64,000 bases of DNA from Acidovorax sp. Leaf160 (GCF_001424265.1 NZ_LMOV01000024.1:1-64000), one strand, 5' to 3'; positions 1 through 10,063 are shown, counted from the stretch's first letter. A program made the numbers and translations. Notes: generated by a model from the sequence alone, not told the origin.

Positions 1-7
1 AATGCGA

Positions 8-32
8 ACGCCCGATGCAGTGCATCGGGCGT
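8..32. other. Perfect hairpin at the window edge
   Basis: An 11-bp perfect inverted repeat (arms about 8-18 and 22-32) with a three-base loop. No T-run follows on either strand, so it is only a possible Rho-independent terminator for a gene lying left of the window. The rest of 33-305 shows no supported gene; the reading frame of the following dehydrogenase happens to stay open through it, but family length and the ribosome-binding region place the real start at 306. Confidence 0.4.
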
Positions 33-305
33 CATTGGCCGGATAGTCCGGCTGGAGTTTTAACAGTCCCTCAGTGTCAACGCTATTCAGGACGGGTCAC
101 CCGTTCGCTGGCTGCACGCCCTTCTCCACCCTTCCCTGGCCTTCCCGCACGCACCGGCATCCACCGCGGTTCAGCCAGGTGCGCCCCGCCCGCTCACGCC
201 GTTCTGCACACAGTGGGGACGGCAGACACGGCGCGATGGCCGACAAAACCCGCACGGCAACGCTCCGTAGGCTCGCGACTCCGCATCACCCAGGAGTTCG
301 CACCC

Positions 306-1469
306 ATGAAGGCTCTCACCTACCAAGGCGCCAAGAAGGTTCGCGTGGAGACGGTCCCCGATCCCGTGCTCTATGCGCCCGACGACATCATCCTGCGGGT
401 CACCGCCACCGCCATCTGCGGCTCCGATCTGCACATCTACCGCGGCAAGATCCCGGAGATGAAGGACGGCGACATCCTGGGCCATGAGTTCATGGGCGTG
501 GTGGAAGACGTGGGGGCCGGCGTCACCGACCTGCGCCCGGGCGACCGGGTGGTGATCCCGTTCGTGATCGCCTGCGGCAGCTGTTACTACTGCGACAAGA
601 CACTGTTCGCGGCCTGCGAGACCACCAACCCCGGCCGTGGCGCGATCATGAACAAGAAGTCGGCCACGCCCGGCGCGGGCCTGTTCGGCTATTCGCACCT
701 GTACGGCGGCTATGCCGGCGGACAGTCGGAATTCGTGCGCGTGCCGCAGGCCAACGTGGGGCCGCTCAAGGTGCCGGACGTGCTGAGCGACGAGCAGGTG
801 CTGTTCCTCTCGGACATCCTGCCCACCGGCTACCAGGCGGTGGTGAATGCGGAGTTGGGGCGCGGGTCCTCGGTGGCCATCTTCGGCGCCGGCCCGGTCG
901 GTCTGATGTCGGCACTGTGCGCGCGGCATGTGGGCGCGGAGCAGATCTTCATGGTAGACGACAACCCAGCGCGGCTGGCGTTCGCCGTCGAGCACTACGG
1001 CGTCACGCCGATCAACTTCGCCACTGAGGACGACCCGGCCGAGGTGATCCTGCAGGCCACCGCCGGCCATGGCGTGGACGCCACCATCGACGCCGTGGGC
1101 TTCGAGGCCAAGGGCAGCGCACTGGAGACGGCGCTCACCGCCATCAAGCTGGAAGGATCGAGCGGCAAGGCGCTGCGCCAGTGCATCGCCGCCACGCGGC
1201 GCGGCGGCGTGGTCAGCGTGCCTGGCGTGTATGCGGGCTTCATCCACGGCTTCCTGTTCGGCGACGCCTTCGACAAGGGCCTGACCTTCAAGATGGGCCA
1301 GACGCATGCCCAGCGCTACATGCCGGAGCTGATCGAGCTCATCGGCGAGGGCCGGATGCGGCCCGACGTCATCATCTCCCACCGTATGAAGCTCGGCGAA
1401 GCCGAACAGGCCTACGAGATGTTCGACAAGGCGCAGAACGACTGCCGCAAGGTGGTGCTGACGCCCTGA
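306..1469 (+). CDS. Zinc-dependent alcohol dehydrogenase, formaldehyde-dehydrogenase-like
   Basis: A 387-residue medium-chain dehydrogenase/reductase that oxidises an alcohol or hydroxymethyl group with NAD(P). The catalytic zinc region is CGSD (38-41) and GHE (59-61). The structural zinc loop has Cys90, Cys93, Cys96 and Cys104. The Rossmann motif GAGPVG is at 194-199. The inserted segment around 110-135 and the overall length resemble glutathione-independent formaldehyde dehydrogenase-like members rather than short yeast-type enzymes. The frame is open far upstream, but the family starts at this MKALTYQG sequence. The substrate cannot be set from sequence. It stands alone, followed by a tiny hydrophilic gene. 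Confidence 0.85.
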   Translation: MKALTYQGAKKVRVETVPDPVLYAPDDIILRVTATAICGSDLHIYRGKIPEMKDGDILGHEFMGVVEDVGAGVTDLRPGDRVVIPFVIACGSCYYCDKTLFAACETTNPGRGAIMNKKSATPGAGLFGYSHLYGGYAGGQSEFVRVPQANVGPLKVPDVLSDEQVLFLSDILPTGYQAVVNAELGRGSSVAIFGAGPVGLMSALCARHVGAEQIFMVDDNPARLAFAVEHYGVTPINFATEDDPAEVILQATAGHGVDATIDAVGFEAKGSALETALTAIKLEGSSGKALRQCIAATRRGGVVSVPGVYAGFIHGFLFGDAFDKGLTFKMGQTHAQRYMPELIELIGEGRMRPDVIISHRMKLGEAEQAYEMFDKAQNDCRKVVLTP

Positions 1470-1538
1470 GCCTCGCCCGCGATCGCTGGTCCACGCTTTC
1501 ACCCCGTTCCCCTTCACCGACTTCATAGGAGGCCCCTC

Positions 1539-1721
1539 ATGGTCACGCAACTCGACTCCCCCGACGGCAAGCCCCGCAAGGACGACGACCGGCCGAGCCC
1601 GGCGCTCGTCGAAACCGACAGCAGCACCCAACCGTCCAAGCCGGCCTACCAGCCGCATCCGGACAACGAACGCCCGCAGCACCAGCCTTCTGGCCCGGAC
1701 GAAGGCAAGACGGATCGCTGA
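1539..1721 (+). CDS. Small hydrophilic hypothetical protein
   Basis: A 60-residue protein preceded by a near-ideal ribosome-binding site (ATAGGAGG, 8 bases before the ATG), which is the main reason to believe it. It is extremely polar and rich in Pro, Asp, Gln and Lys, with no hydrophobic core, so it is probably disordered. It has no signal peptide or membrane segment. It may be cotranscribed with the dehydrogenase 69 bp upstream. I do not recognise the family and propose no function. Confidence 0.55.
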   Translation: MVTQLDSPDGKPRKDDDRPSPALVETDSSTQPSKPAYQPHPDNERPQHQPSGPDEGKTDR

Positions 1722-1806
1722 GCCAAGTCCTCCCTGCGGTCAGGAACTGCCGATGCGAAGATAGGCGCTTCGCCATGAAGGCTCCGCACCTCGCCCCGAC
1801 CGCTCG

Positions 1807-2700
1807 ATGACTTTCGCCAGCAACCCGCCTCCCGCCCGTCTCCAACGCCGACTTCTGCTGCAGCAGGTCCTGGGCTGCGCCAGCGCCCTGTCGCTGCCGG
1901 CGTGGGCCGCCGCCCCGGCCCGCACGGCCGACACCGCCGTGTGGCCACGCCATTCGGCAGTGCCGGGCGGCGTGGCGCGGCTGTCGCTCGGGCCGGCCAC
2001 CGAGCGGCCCGTGGTGCTGGCGAACGGCATCCCCGTCCTGGTGCTGGGCGACATGATCGAATGGACGGCCATCGTGGGCATTCCGCTCTCGGCCCCGGTC
2101 GGGCCGGCATCGGTCACCGTGCGGGCTGCGGGCGAGCCGGAACGCCGCGTGGCCTATGAGGTGGCGCCGCACCAGTACCGCGAGCAGCGGCTCAACGTGG
2201 CGCCGCGCACGGTCGATCTGTCGGCCCAGGACCAGGCGCGCTACGAACGCGAGCGCGACCACCAGCAGGGGGTGATGGCGACCTATTCCACGCCGCTGCC
2301 ACGGGCGGAAGACCTGCGCATGCAGGTCCCGGTGCCGGGCCGCCGTTCCAGCTCCTTCGGCTTGCGCCGCGTCTTCAACGGACAGGCGCGCAGCCCGCAC
2401 AGCGGCATGGACATCGCCGCCGCCACGGGCACGCCCGTCGTCGCGCCGCTGCCAGGCCGCGTGATCGACACGGGCGACTATTTCTTCAACGGCAATACCG
2501 TCTGGCTGGACCACGGTGGCGGCCTGCTGACCATGGCCTGCCACCTGAGCGCGACCGATGTGCGCGTGGGCGACGTGGTGGCCACGGGCCAGGCCTACTG
2601 CCGCGTGGGCGCCACCGGCCGGGTGACCGGCCCGCACCTGCACTGGGGCGTGATGCTCAACCGGACGATGGTGGACCCGGCGCTGTTCCTGGCCGCCTGA
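1807..2700 (+). CDS. M23-family metallopeptidase (LytM/peptidoglycan endopeptidase), exported
   Basis: A 297-residue protein. The N-terminus has a twin-arginine (QRRLLLQQ) followed by a hydrophobic stretch ending in AWA, so export is likely, possibly by Tat. The C-terminal half is an M23 domain with the zinc-binding HSGMD (His198, Asp202) and HLHWG (His277/His279) motifs, so the active site looks complete. The expected job is cutting peptide cross-links in peptidoglycan during growth or division. The middle part (about 60-150) is a beta-rich linker common in such peptidases. It converges with gltS 64 bp away. Confidence 0.85.
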   Translation: MTFASNPPPARLQRRLLLQQVLGCASALSLPAWAAAPARTADTAVWPRHSAVPGGVARLSLGPATERPVVLANGIPVLVLGDMIEWTAIVGIPLSAPVGPASVTVRAAGEPERRVAYEVAPHQYREQRLNVAPRTVDLSAQDQARYERERDHQQGVMATYSTPLPRAEDLRMQVPVPGRRSSSFGLRRVFNGQARSPHSGMDIAAATGTPVVAPLPGRVIDTGDYFFNGNTVWLDHGGGLLTMACHLSATDVRVGDVVATGQAYCRVGATGRVTGPHLHWGVMLNRTMVDPALFLAA

Positions 2701-2764
2701 AGCGGGAAGCGGGGAGCGGGGAGCGGCCGGGGCCGCAGCGGAGTGCAGGCCGCGCGCGGTGGGG

Positions 2765-3979
2765 TCAGCGCAGCACGTTCATGAAGCCGGTGATGATGAA
2801 CGCGTTGAAGAAGTCGATGAAGAGCGAGCCCACCAGGGGGATCACGAAAAACGCCTTCACCGACGGGCCGTTGACGGCCGTGAAGGCCTGCATGTTGGCC
2901 ATGGCGTTGGGCGTGGCGCCGAGTCCGAAGCCGCAGTGGCCGGCGGCGATGACGGCGGCGTCGTAGTCGCGGCCCATCACCCGGAAGGTGACGAAGTAGG
3001 CGAAGCCGAACATCAGCGCGGTCTGCGCGATCAGGATGACCAGCAGCGGGCCGGCCACCTCAGCCATTTCCCAGAGCTTCATCGACATCAGTGCCATGGC
3101 GAGGAAGAAGCCCAGCGACACGTTTCCCACCACGTCGAACTGCGCCGCCGGCAGCACGCCGTTGCGCCAGTCGATCAGGTTGCGCAGCGCCGCTGCGACC
3201 AGCATGGGGCCCAGATAGGCCGGAATGACGATGCCTGCATCCGCCAGCCACTGCACGATCACCGTGCCCGCGCCGATGGCCAGCGCGATCAGCATGGTGG
3301 CATGCATCATGGTGCGGGAGTTCGTGTCCTCGGTTTCGTTCGCGGTGACGACATGGCCGGCAGCGGGCACGGCTGCGGTCCCTGCAGCGGCGCCAGGCTT
3401 CGGGCCGGTCAGCCCGTGGCGGCGCATGAGCAGCGAGCCCACTGGCCCGCCAATGGCCGAGCTGGACACCAGCCCCCAGGTGGCCGCCGCAATGGCGGCC
3501 GGCAGCGCTCCGGCGGCGCCGGCCTGTTCCAGCAGCGGCCCGAAGGCCGCCGAGGTGCCATGCCCGCCGGTGAGCGACACCGACCCTGCCGCCAGCCCGA
3601 TCAGCGGATGTGCGCCGAGCAGGGCCGCCACGCCCACACCCACCACGTTCTGCAGCAGCACCAGCGCCACCGCCGCGGCGAGGAAGATGGCCACGCCCAC
3701 GCCGCCCTTCTTGAGCATCTCGAAGCTGGCGGAAAAGCCGATGGTGGTGAAGAAGACCAGCAGCAGGAAGGCGCGGATGCTGGCGTCGAACTGGATGGAG
3801 AAATACCCGCCCTGGTAGCCTGCCAGCGCTGCGAGCGAAAACAGCACGCCGCCGATCACCGGCCCGGGAATGAAATAGCGCGACAGCAGCGCGACGCGGT
3901 TGCGGATGAATTCCCCCACCACCAGCAGGACGGCGGCCACGCCCACGGTCTGGGCAATATCGAGCGAAATGGTGATCAT
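2765..3979 (-). CDS. gltS: Sodium/glutamate symporter
   Basis: A 404-residue inner-membrane protein with two five-helix halves, each carrying a Gly/Ser-rich re-entrant loop ([11 protein letters not shown] in the first, [17 protein letters not shown] in the second), the signature of the ESS/GltS family. It imports glutamate with Na+. The central cytoplasmic loop (about 215-240) is longer and Ala/Pro-rich but no helix is lost. It starts at ATG 3979. The 220 bp upstream contain one copy of the GCTAT-type hairpin repeat and then rluE on the opposite strand. Confidence 0.9.
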   Translation of the reverse strand: MITISLDIAQTVGVAAVLLVVGEFIRNRVALLSRYFIPGPVIGGVLFSLAALAGYQGGYFSIQFDASIRAFLLLVFFTTIGFSASFEMLKKGGVGVAIFLAAAVALVLLQNVVGVGVAALLGAHPLIGLAAGSVSLTGGHGTSAAFGPLLEQAGAAGALPAAIAAATWGLVSSSAIGGPVGSLLMRRHGLTGPKPGAAAGTAAVPAAGHVVTANETEDTNSRTMMHATMLIALAIGAGTVIVQWLADAGIVIPAYLGPMLVAAALRNLIDWRNGVLPAAQFDVVGNVSLGFFLAMALMSMKLWEMAEVAGPLLVILIAQTALMFGFAYFVTFRVMGRDYDAAVIAAGHCGFGLGATPNAMANMQAFTAVNGPSVKAFFVIPLVGSLFIDFFNAFIITGFMNVLR

Positions 3980-4072
3980 GGCGAAAGGCCGGCGCGCTGC
4001 GCCAGGGTCGAGAAACGCGGGAAAGACGACGAGGCCGAGGCGCGCAGCGGGGGTGCGTCGGCGGAATTTCGC

Positions 4073-4120
4073 TATCGAAAAGATAGCTGGCTGCGCTCAT
4101 GGATCGAGCGCGAGGGGCGC
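4073..4120 (+). repeat. GCTAT-type intergenic hairpin repeat, copy 1 (diverged)
   Basis: Begins with the perfect hairpin GCTATC-GAAAA-GATAGC. This is followed by TGGCTGCGCTCATGGATCGA, which resembles the downstream part of the better copies at 4811, 40624 and 53347. It lies between gltS and rluE. The similarity is short, so membership is tentative. Confidence 0.45.
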
Positions 4121-4201
4121 ATTCTATCCAAGCGCCCAGCCGCTTCGGCCGGCCTTGCGCACGGCGGCGCGGGCATCGCGAGCCGCTATGCTGGCGGCCC
4201 C

Positions 4202-4828
4202 ATGTCCCTGCCCCGCCCCCCGCGCCCGACGCTTGCCCGGCCCGTCGCCCGCCCCGGCCCTTCCGCCGGCACGCCCCGGCTGATCCGTTTCAACAAGCCG
4301 TACGGCGTGCTGAGCCAGTTCACGCCCGAGGGCCGCTGGCGGGGGCTGAAGGACTTCATCGACCTGCCGGGCGTGTATGTGGCCGGCCGGCTCGACGCCG
4401 ACAGCGAAGGCCTGCTGCTGCTGACCAGCGACGGCCGGCTGCAGGCACGCATTGCCGACCCGCGTTTCAAGATGGAAAAGACCTACTGGGTGCAGGTGGA
4501 GGACGAGCCTGGGGATGAGGCGCTGGCGGCCCTGCGCCGCGGCGTGCAACTGAATGATGGCGTCACGCTGCCGGCCCGCGCCGAACGCATGGACCCACCA
4601 GCCACGCTCTGGGAGCGCGATCCGCCGATTCGCGTGCGCCAGGCGCGGCCCACGGCCTGGATCGCGCTCACCATCCGCGAAGGCCGCAATCGCCAGGTGC
4701 GCCGCATGACGGCCGCCGTCGGCCACCCCACGCTGCGGCTGGTGCGTGCGGCCATCGGCCCCTACACGCTGGATGGGTTGGCGCCGGGCGATTGGGCAGG
4801 CACCGAGGAATTGCTATGTTTTTCATAG
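4202..4828 (+). CDS. rluE: 23S rRNA pseudouridine synthase E (RluE-like)
   Basis: A 208-residue RsuA-family pseudouridine synthase. The catalytic motif is [18 protein letters not shown] with the active Asp in GRLD. The flanking [13 protein letters not shown] and the basic [11 protein letters not shown] motif are typical of RluE, which modifies U2457 of 23S rRNA in E. coli. There is no S4 domain, as expected for RluE. The Pro/Arg-rich first 28 residues are an extension. The last residues (LLCFS) and the stop codon are encoded by the left arm of the repeat that starts at 4811, so the natural C-terminus appears to have been replaced or extended by the repeat. Confidence 0.85.
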   Translation: MSLPRPPRPTLARPVARPGPSAGTPRLIRFNKPYGVLSQFTPEGRWRGLKDFIDLPGVYVAGRLDADSEGLLLLTSDGRLQARIADPRFKMEKTYWVQVEDEPGDEALAALRRGVQLNDGVTLPARAERMDPPATLWERDPPIRVRQARPTAWIALTIREGRNRQVRRMTAAVGHPTLRLVRAAIGPYTLDGLAPGDWAGTEELLCFS

Positions 4829-4860
4829 CAACAAAACCATATATACCAAGCGCCAGCGAC
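4811..4860 (+). repeat. GCTAT-type intergenic hairpin repeat, copy 2
   Basis: A hairpin TTGCTATG-TTTTT-CATAGCAA followed by an A/T-rich stretch and AAGCGCCAGCG. It overlaps the 3' end of rluE and supplies its TAG stop. The remaining bases up to the nuclease gene at 5102 show only a possible -10 (TATAGT, about 5065). Confidence 0.7.
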
Positions 4861-5101
4861 AGAAAACACCTGTATTCCAGGCATGACTCCAGAGGGCATC
4901 GAGTTATGCCCGCAGCCTGTGGGTCGATCTGTGGACAAGCCTCGGAACAACCCCCGCGAGGCCGCGCCAGTGCTGGGTTTCAGCGCAGTGCCTTGTTTTT
5001 AGGCAGCCGCCAGGGCTTGCGGCCTTCGCCCCATCCGGGGCGCTTCCGCTACGAGGGGGAGGTATAGTGCGCGGCTTTTTCCTGCGCCACCACCCTGCCC
5101 C

Positions 5102-5545
5102 GTGTCCGCCATCGCCACCTCCCTCTTCTGCCTGGTCGTCGCCATCAGCGACGGCGACACGCTCACCGTGCGCTGCGGCACGCCGGGCGAATACCGGCCC
5201 CAGCGGGTGCGCATCGTCTCCATCGACGCGCCCGAAAGCAAGCAGGCCTTCGGCCAGCGGGCCCGCCAGAACCTGGCGCAGCTGTGCTTTCGACAGCAGG
5301 CCATGCTGCGCACCGCCGGACACGACACCTACGGCCGGCTGCTGGCCCATGTGCGTTGCGGCGGCCGCGACGTGGCGGCCGAACAGGTGCGCGCGGGCCT
5401 GGCCTGGGTGTACACGCCCCATGCATCGCGCTACCCCGAACTGGCCGCACTGCAGCGCAAGGCCCGCGCAGCCCAGGTCGGGCTCTGGTCGCAAAAGCGT
5501 CCGCAGCCCCCGTGGGACTACCGGCGCCGACATGCGCAGCGCTGA
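5102..5545 (+). CDS. Staphylococcal-nuclease-like (thermonuclease) protein
   Basis: A 147-residue SNase-fold protein with the calcium/catalytic motifs: SDGDTLTVRC near residue 19, VRIVSIDAPES (catalytic Arg, then Asp and Glu) around 39-50, and the later YGRLLAHV Arg motif. Homologues are usually secreted nucleases. Here only a short, weakly hydrophobic N-terminus precedes the domain and it lacks positive residues, so either export is inefficient or the start is wrong. The chosen GTG has no clear Shine-Dalgarno. The MFS gene follows after 179 bp of spacer with nothing obvious in it. Confidence 0.75.
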   Translation: MSAIATSLFCLVVAISDGDTLTVRCGTPGEYRPQRVRIVSIDAPESKQAFGQRARQNLAQLCFRQQAMLRTAGHDTYGRLLAHVRCGGRDVAAEQVRAGLAWVYTPHASRYPELAALQRKARAAQVGLWSQKRPQPPWDYRRRHAQR

Positions 5546-5724
5546 GGGACGACGGCAGGCGCGCCCTGCCCGCCGCACGCCCGGTGGACGAAGCGGCTAG
5601 CATCAGCCGCTTTCAGCGCTCTCTGCGCTTTCACCGGCTGCACACCGGACCGCCCCGCCCGGCGGTCCCCGAGCGATGCCCCGCACCGGCTGCGATCTCG
5701 CGCCCCCTCCCGCCCCCCGTCCTG

Positions 5725-7005
5725 ATGTCCAACGAACCCACCCCGTCCGCCGGCCCCTCGCCAGCCCCCAGCGTGTACCGCCACCCCGGCTTCATGGCTT
5801 TTCTGCTGGCGCGGCTCGCCGCCGTCTTCGCCACGCAGGTGCAGGCGGTGGTGGTCGCCTGGCAGGTCTACGACCTCACGCGCGAGCCGATGGCGCTGGC
5901 CTATGTGGGCCTGGCCCAGTTCCTGCCCATGCTGTGCCTGCTGCTGCCGGCGGGCGACCTGATCGACCGCTACAGCCGCAAGCGCATCCTCACGGTGAGC
6001 TGGTCGGTGGGCGCCGTGTGCAGCGGCCTGCTGTGGTGGCTGTCGGGACATGGCTCGGCCGGTGTCATGGGCATCTACGCGGTGCTGGTGCTCTTCGGCT
6101 GCTCGCGTGCGTTCTCGGGGCCCGCGTTGCAGAGCCTGCTGCCGCAGATCGTGCCGCGCGAGCAGCTGGCCCAGGCCATCGCCGCCAACAGCATGCTGAT
6201 GCGCTCGGCCAGCATCGGCGGGCCGTTCCTCGGTGGCCTGCTGTACGCAGCCGGCGGTGGAGAGCTGACCTATCTGGTCTGCCTGGCCAGCCTGGCGCTG
6301 GGCACCCTGCTGCTGCTGCGCGTGCCGGTGGCGCATGCCGCCCCGCTGGGCCCCACGCAGGGCAGCATGGTGGAGCGCTTCGGCGCAGGCATTCGCTTCA
6401 TCCGCTCGCGCCCGATCATCCTGGGCACCATCTCGCTCGACCTGTTCGCCGTGCTGCTGGGCGGGGTGGTTGCGCTCCTGCCGATCTATGCGCACGAGGT
6501 GCTGCACGTCGGGCCGCAGGGCCTCGGCGCGCTGCGCAGCGCGATGGCCATTGGCGAGGTGGCCACGGGTCTGTATCTCAGCGCCCGGCCGTTCAATCGC
6601 CAGGTCGGCCGCACCATGTTCATCGCCGTCGCGGTCTTCGGCGTGGCCAATCTGGTGTTCTCGCTTTCCACCGTGTTCTGGATCTCGTTCGCCGCGCTGA
6701 TGGTGGCGGGCGCGGCCGACATGGTGAGTATGTACATCCGCGGCGCGCTGGTGCAGTTCTCCACCCCCGATGCGATGCGCGGCCGCGTCAACGCCGTGAA
6801 CATGCTGTTCATCGGCTCGTCGAACGAGCTGGGCGAGTTCCGCGCCGGCACCAGCGCCGCCTGGGTGGGCGTGGTGCCGGCCGCCGTGCTGGGCGGTGTG
6901 TGCACGCTGGGCGTGGTCGGCGCATGGGCGGTGCTGTTCAAGCCGCTGCGCAAGGTGGACCGGTTCGAGGACGCCACACCAACCGTGGCGCAAGGCAGCC
7001 GTTGA
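5725..7005 (+). CDS. MFS transporter (EntS/MFS_3-like exporter)
   Basis: A 426-residue membrane protein with about 12 predicted helices. It has the family loop motif GDLIDRYSRKR between helices 2 and 3 and a long central loop around residues 205-225. The overall pattern (short tail, HPGFMAFLLARLAAVFATQVQAVVVAWQ-type first helix region) matches the MFS_3/EntS group, which includes siderophore and drug exporters. The substrate cannot be predicted, and no siderophore gene is adjacent. The GTG/ATG-rich upstream region stays open in frame, but the proline-rich leader before 5725 does not look like protein. Confidence 0.8.
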   Translation: MSNEPTPSAGPSPAPSVYRHPGFMAFLLARLAAVFATQVQAVVVAWQVYDLTREPMALAYVGLAQFLPMLCLLLPAGDLIDRYSRKRILTVSWSVGAVCSGLLWWLSGHGSAGVMGIYAVLVLFGCSRAFSGPALQSLLPQIVPREQLAQAIAANSMLMRSASIGGPFLGGLLYAAGGGELTYLVCLASLALGTLLLLRVPVAHAAPLGPTQGSMVERFGAGIRFIRSRPIILGTISLDLFAVLLGGVVALLPIYAHEVLHVGPQGLGALRSAMAIGEVATGLYLSARPFNRQVGRTMFIAVAVFGVANLVFSLSTVFWISFAALMVAGAADMVSMYIRGALVQFSTPDAMRGRVNAVNMLFIGSSNELGEFRAGTSAAWVGVVPAAVLGGVCTLGVVGAWAVLFKPLRKVDRFEDATPTVAQGSR

Positions 7006-7127
7006 GCTGGGCGCCCGCCCCACAGGCCGATACATCTGTGTCGCCCGGGTAAAAGCCGGGCCGCCCCCTTGCGGCAGGCCATGCGGCGGCGCACCATGCG
7101 CGGCATCAGCCACTCCAACCACCTGCC

Positions 7128-8792
7128 ATGCTGTCGTACAAGCCCGCTGCGCTGCCCTCCGCGCCCCTCGGAGCGGCTTCCCCTGCCGGCGCGGCCGACG
7201 GCCCCGCCCAAGGTGTGCGGCGCCGGGAATGGCTGGCAGCCGTGGCCGTGGCGGCGTGGTCGGCACCGGCATTCAGCAGCGGGGCGGTGCCCTTCGCACC
7301 GGGTGCCGGCATGGCGCAGCCCTCCTCCCCGCAGGCTGGGGACGCCGCCTTCGGACTGCATCTGCTCGACCGGCTGACCTGGGGCGCAAGCAGCGCCTCG
7401 GTCGATGCGTGGCAACGCGGCGGCAGCGCAGCCACCGTCGCCGCCCTGCTGCGGCCGGCGTCTCCCGCCGTGCTGCCGCCGGCCGCGCAGGCGCAGATCG
7501 ACGCGATGACCATCACCCGCACGCCGATGGATCAGCTCGCCATCGACATGCAGGCGCGCCAGCAGTCCATCAAGGACGAGGCCACGGAAGACGCCCGCAA
7601 GGCCGCCCAGGAAAGCTACCAGCGCGACATGCGCGCCCTGCAGCGCGAGGCGGAGCGCCGCTTCGTGCTGCGCGCCGTGCATTCGCCCGCCCAGCTGCAG
7701 GAGAAGATGACCTGGTTCTGGATGAACCATTTCAGCCTCTTCGCGGGCAAGGCGGATATCCGCGCGATGGTGGGCGACTATGAAGACCGTGCCATCCGCC
7801 CGCACGCACTGGGGCGCTTTCGCGACCTGCTGGGCGCCACCGTGCGGCACCCGGCCATGCTCCGCTATCTGGACAATGCCCAGAACGCGGCCGGGCGCAT
7901 CAACGAAAACTATGCGCGCGAGCTGATGGAGCTGCACACGCTGGGCGTGGACGGCGGCTACACGCAGCGCGACGTACAGGAGCTGGCGCGCGTGCTCACG
8001 GGCCACGGCGTGTCGCTGCGCCCCCTGGACGATCCGGCGCCCAAGCTCAAGCCCGAATGGGCGCACCAGTACGTGCGCCGGGGCCTCTACGAATTCAACC
8101 CGCAGCGCCACGACTGGAACCCGAAGGAGCTGCTGGGACAGCCGCTGCAGGCGCAGGGCATGGCCGAGCTGGACGAAGCGCTGGACCGCCTGGCGCGCGC
8201 ACCCGCCACGGCGCGCTTCGTCTGCCGCAAGCTCGCCCTGTACCTGGTGGGCGACACGCCCTCGCCCGCGCTGGCGGAGGCCCTCGCCGACCGCTTCACC
8301 CGCAGCGACGGTGACATCGCCGCCGTGCTGGAGGCCTTGATCGGCAGCCAGGCCTTCACCGCGTCACTGGGCAGCCGGCTGCGCGACCCGGTGCAGTACG
8401 TCATGGCCGGCCTGCGGCTGGGGTATGGCGACCGCGTGCTGGCCAACCCGGACCCGGCGCTGTCCTGGCTGCAGCGGCTGGCCGAGCCGCTCTATGGCCG
8501 GGCCACGCCGGACGGCTACCCGCTGGAGGCTGCGGCCTGGACCAGTTCCGGCCAGCTGGCCGTGCGCTTCGAGATCGCTCGCGCCCTGGGCGGCGCGGGT
8601 GCCGGCGCCCTCTACCGCGTGGAAGGCGCTCCGGCCCCGAAGGTGGCGCCGCCCGACATCGCCCACAGCGGCGCTTTCCGCACGCTCGAACCGCTGCTCG
8701 CGCCGGCCACCCGCGTGGCGCTGGCCCGGGCGGCGTCGCCTGCCGAATGGAACACGTTCCTGCTGGCTTCCCCCGAATTCATGTACGCCTGA
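7128..8792 (+). CDS. DUF1800 family protein, Tat-exported
   Basis: A 554-residue protein whose N-terminus has RRREWLAAVAVAAW, a good twin-arginine signal. The rest is the DUF1800 domain, with recognisable EKMTWFWMNHFSLF, NENYARELMELHTLGVDGGYTQ and the C-terminal SPEFMYA. The function of the family is unknown. It is almost always paired with a DUF1501 protein, as here, where the next gene begins 20 bp downstream. The pair is probably translated from one transcript and works in the periplasm. Some authors link DUF1800/1501 pairs to extracellular polysaccharide or metal redox, but nothing here decides. Confidence 0.85.
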   Translation: MLSYKPAALPSAPLGAASPAGAADGPAQGVRRREWLAAVAVAAWSAPAFSSGAVPFAPGAGMAQPSSPQAGDAAFGLHLLDRLTWGASSASVDAWQRGGSAATVAALLRPASPAVLPPAAQAQIDAMTITRTPMDQLAIDMQARQQSIKDEATEDARKAAQESYQRDMRALQREAERRFVLRAVHSPAQLQEKMTWFWMNHFSLFAGKADIRAMVGDYEDRAIRPHALGRFRDLLGATVRHPAMLRYLDNAQNAAGRINENYARELMELHTLGVDGGYTQRDVQELARVLTGHGVSLRPLDDPAPKLKPEWAHQYVRRGLYEFNPQRHDWNPKELLGQPLQAQGMAELDEALDRLARAPATARFVCRKLALYLVGDTPSPALAEALADRFTRSDGDIAAVLEALIGSQAFTASLGSRLRDPVQYVMAGLRLGYGDRVLANPDPALSWLQRLAEPLYGRATPDGYPLEAAAWTSSGQLAVRFEIARALGGAGAGALYRVEGAPAPKVAPPDIAHSGAFRTLEPLLAPATRVALARAASPAEWNTFLLASPEFMYA

Positions 8793-8812
8793 AGCGCCGC
8801 GAAAGGTTCGTT

Positions 8813-10063
8813 ATGCCCCGCTCTGCCCATCCCTCCCTGCCATCACCCCGCCGCAGGCAGTGCCTGCAGGCCCTGGCTGCGCTTGCCGCGCCGGGTGTGC
8901 TGCAGGCCAGCCTCGCCGCCACGCCCGAAGGCGCCACCGACGCGCGCTTCCTGCTGGTCTTTCTGCGCGGCGGCTACGACTGCGCCAGCCTGCTGGTGCC
9001 CACGGCCAGCGACTACTACTACGCCACGCGTCCGAACATCGCCATCGCACGGCCGGGCAGCGCGGGTGGTGCGCTGCCGCTCACGGCCGACTGGGGTCTG
9101 CATCCGGCGCTGGCGGGCTCGCTGCAACCGCTCTACGAACGCAAGCAGGTCGCCTTCGTTCCGTTCTCGGGCACCGAAGACCTGACGCGCAGCCATTTCG
9201 ACACGCAGGACAGCATCGAGTTGGGGCAGCCGGTGGGCACGCGGCGCGACTACCGATCGGGCTTTCTCAATCGCCTGGCGCTGGAGCTGGGCGCTCAGCC
9301 GCGCTGGCATGACCACCTGTCGCCCATGGCCTTCACCGACACGCTGCCGCTGGTGCTGCGCGGCGGCTACGAGGTACCCAATACGGCGCTGGCTGCGGCC
9401 GGCGCGGCGAAGCCGGGCATCGACGACCGGCAGGCCGCCCTGATCGCCTCCATGTACCAGGGCACCGCCCTGGCCGGGCCGGTGGCCGAGGGCTTCCAGA
9501 CCCGCGACGAGGTGGCGCGCACCATGCAGGGCGAGATGGACGCTGCCAGCCGCAACGCGCTCAGCACCAAGGGCTTCGAAGGCACGGCGCGGCGCATGGC
9601 GCGCCTGATGCAGTCACGCTACAACCTCGGCTTCGTGGACGTGGGCGGCTGGGACACCCATGTGGGCCAGGGCAACGCCACGGGCGCGCTGGCCAAACGC
9701 TTCGAGGAACTGGGCCGGGGCCTGGCCGCGTTCGCCGACGAGATGGGGCCGGCGTGGAACCGCACGACCGTCGTGGTGGTCAGCGAGTTCGGCCGCACCT
9801 TCCGCGAGAACGGCAATCGCGGCACCGACCACGGGCACGGCAGCGTGATGTGGGTGCTGGGCGGCGGTATCGCCGGTGGCCGCATCGTGGGCGAGCAGCA
9901 GGCACTGACGGCCACCACCCTGTTCCAGAACCGCGACTACCCGGTGTTGAACGACTACCGCAGCGTGCTGGGCGGCCTCTTCGCCCGGACCTATGGTTTG
10001 CGCCCCGCCGCGCTGGCGCGGGTGTTCCCGCAGGCCCGGCCGGTCGATCTGCGGCTGGCCTGA
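8813..10063 (+). CDS. DUF1501 family protein (alkaline-phosphatase superfamily fold), exported
   Basis: A 416-residue partner of the DUF1800 gene. The start at 8813 is set by GAAAGG 9 bases upstream. Earlier in-frame codons would overlap the previous gene. A Tat-like leader (SPRRRQCLQALAALAAPGVLQA) is followed by LLVFLRGGYD, the GGWDTHVGQGN motif and VVSEFGRTFRENGNRGTDHGHGS. These are the metal-site-like motifs of the DUF1501/sulfatase-alkaline phosphatase superfamily. The enzyme activity has not been established. It runs in the same direction as, and close to, the DUF1800 gene. Confidence 0.85.
   Translation: MPRSAHPSLPSPRRRQCLQALAALAAPGVLQASLAATPEGATDARFLLVFLRGGYDCASLLVPTASDYYYATRPNIAIARPGSAGGALPLTADWGLHPALAGSLQPLYERKQVAFVPFSGTEDLTRSHFDTQDSIELGQPVGTRRDYRSGFLNRLALELGAQPRWHDHLSPMAFTDTLPLVLRGGYEVPNTALAAAGAAKPGIDDRQAALIASMYQGTALAGPVAEGFQTRDEVARTMQGEMDAASRNALSTKGFEGTARRMARLMQSRYNLGFVDVGGWDTHVGQGNATGALAKRFEELGRGLAAFADEMGPAWNRTTVVVVSEFGRTFRENGNRGTDHGHGSVMWVLGGGIAGGRIVGEQQALTATTLFQNRDYPVLNDYRSVLGGLFARTYGLRPAALARVFPQARPVDLRLA

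Noticed and set aside
171-305. Longer N-terminus for the alcohol dehydrogenase
   Set aside because: The in-frame extension to the left is Pro/Arg/His-rich and unlike the family. CACCC before the ATG is weak but family alignment is decisive.
2759-4201. Plus-strand open frame running in front of rluE and antisense to gltS
   Set aside because: A low-complexity His/Gln/Arg translation across gltS. RluE begins at 4202 by family alignment.
4890-5060. Replication-origin-like DnaA boxes (CTGTGG...CTGTGGACAAG)
   Set aside because: Only two loose matches, no A/T-rich unwinding region and no dnaA/dnaN nearby.
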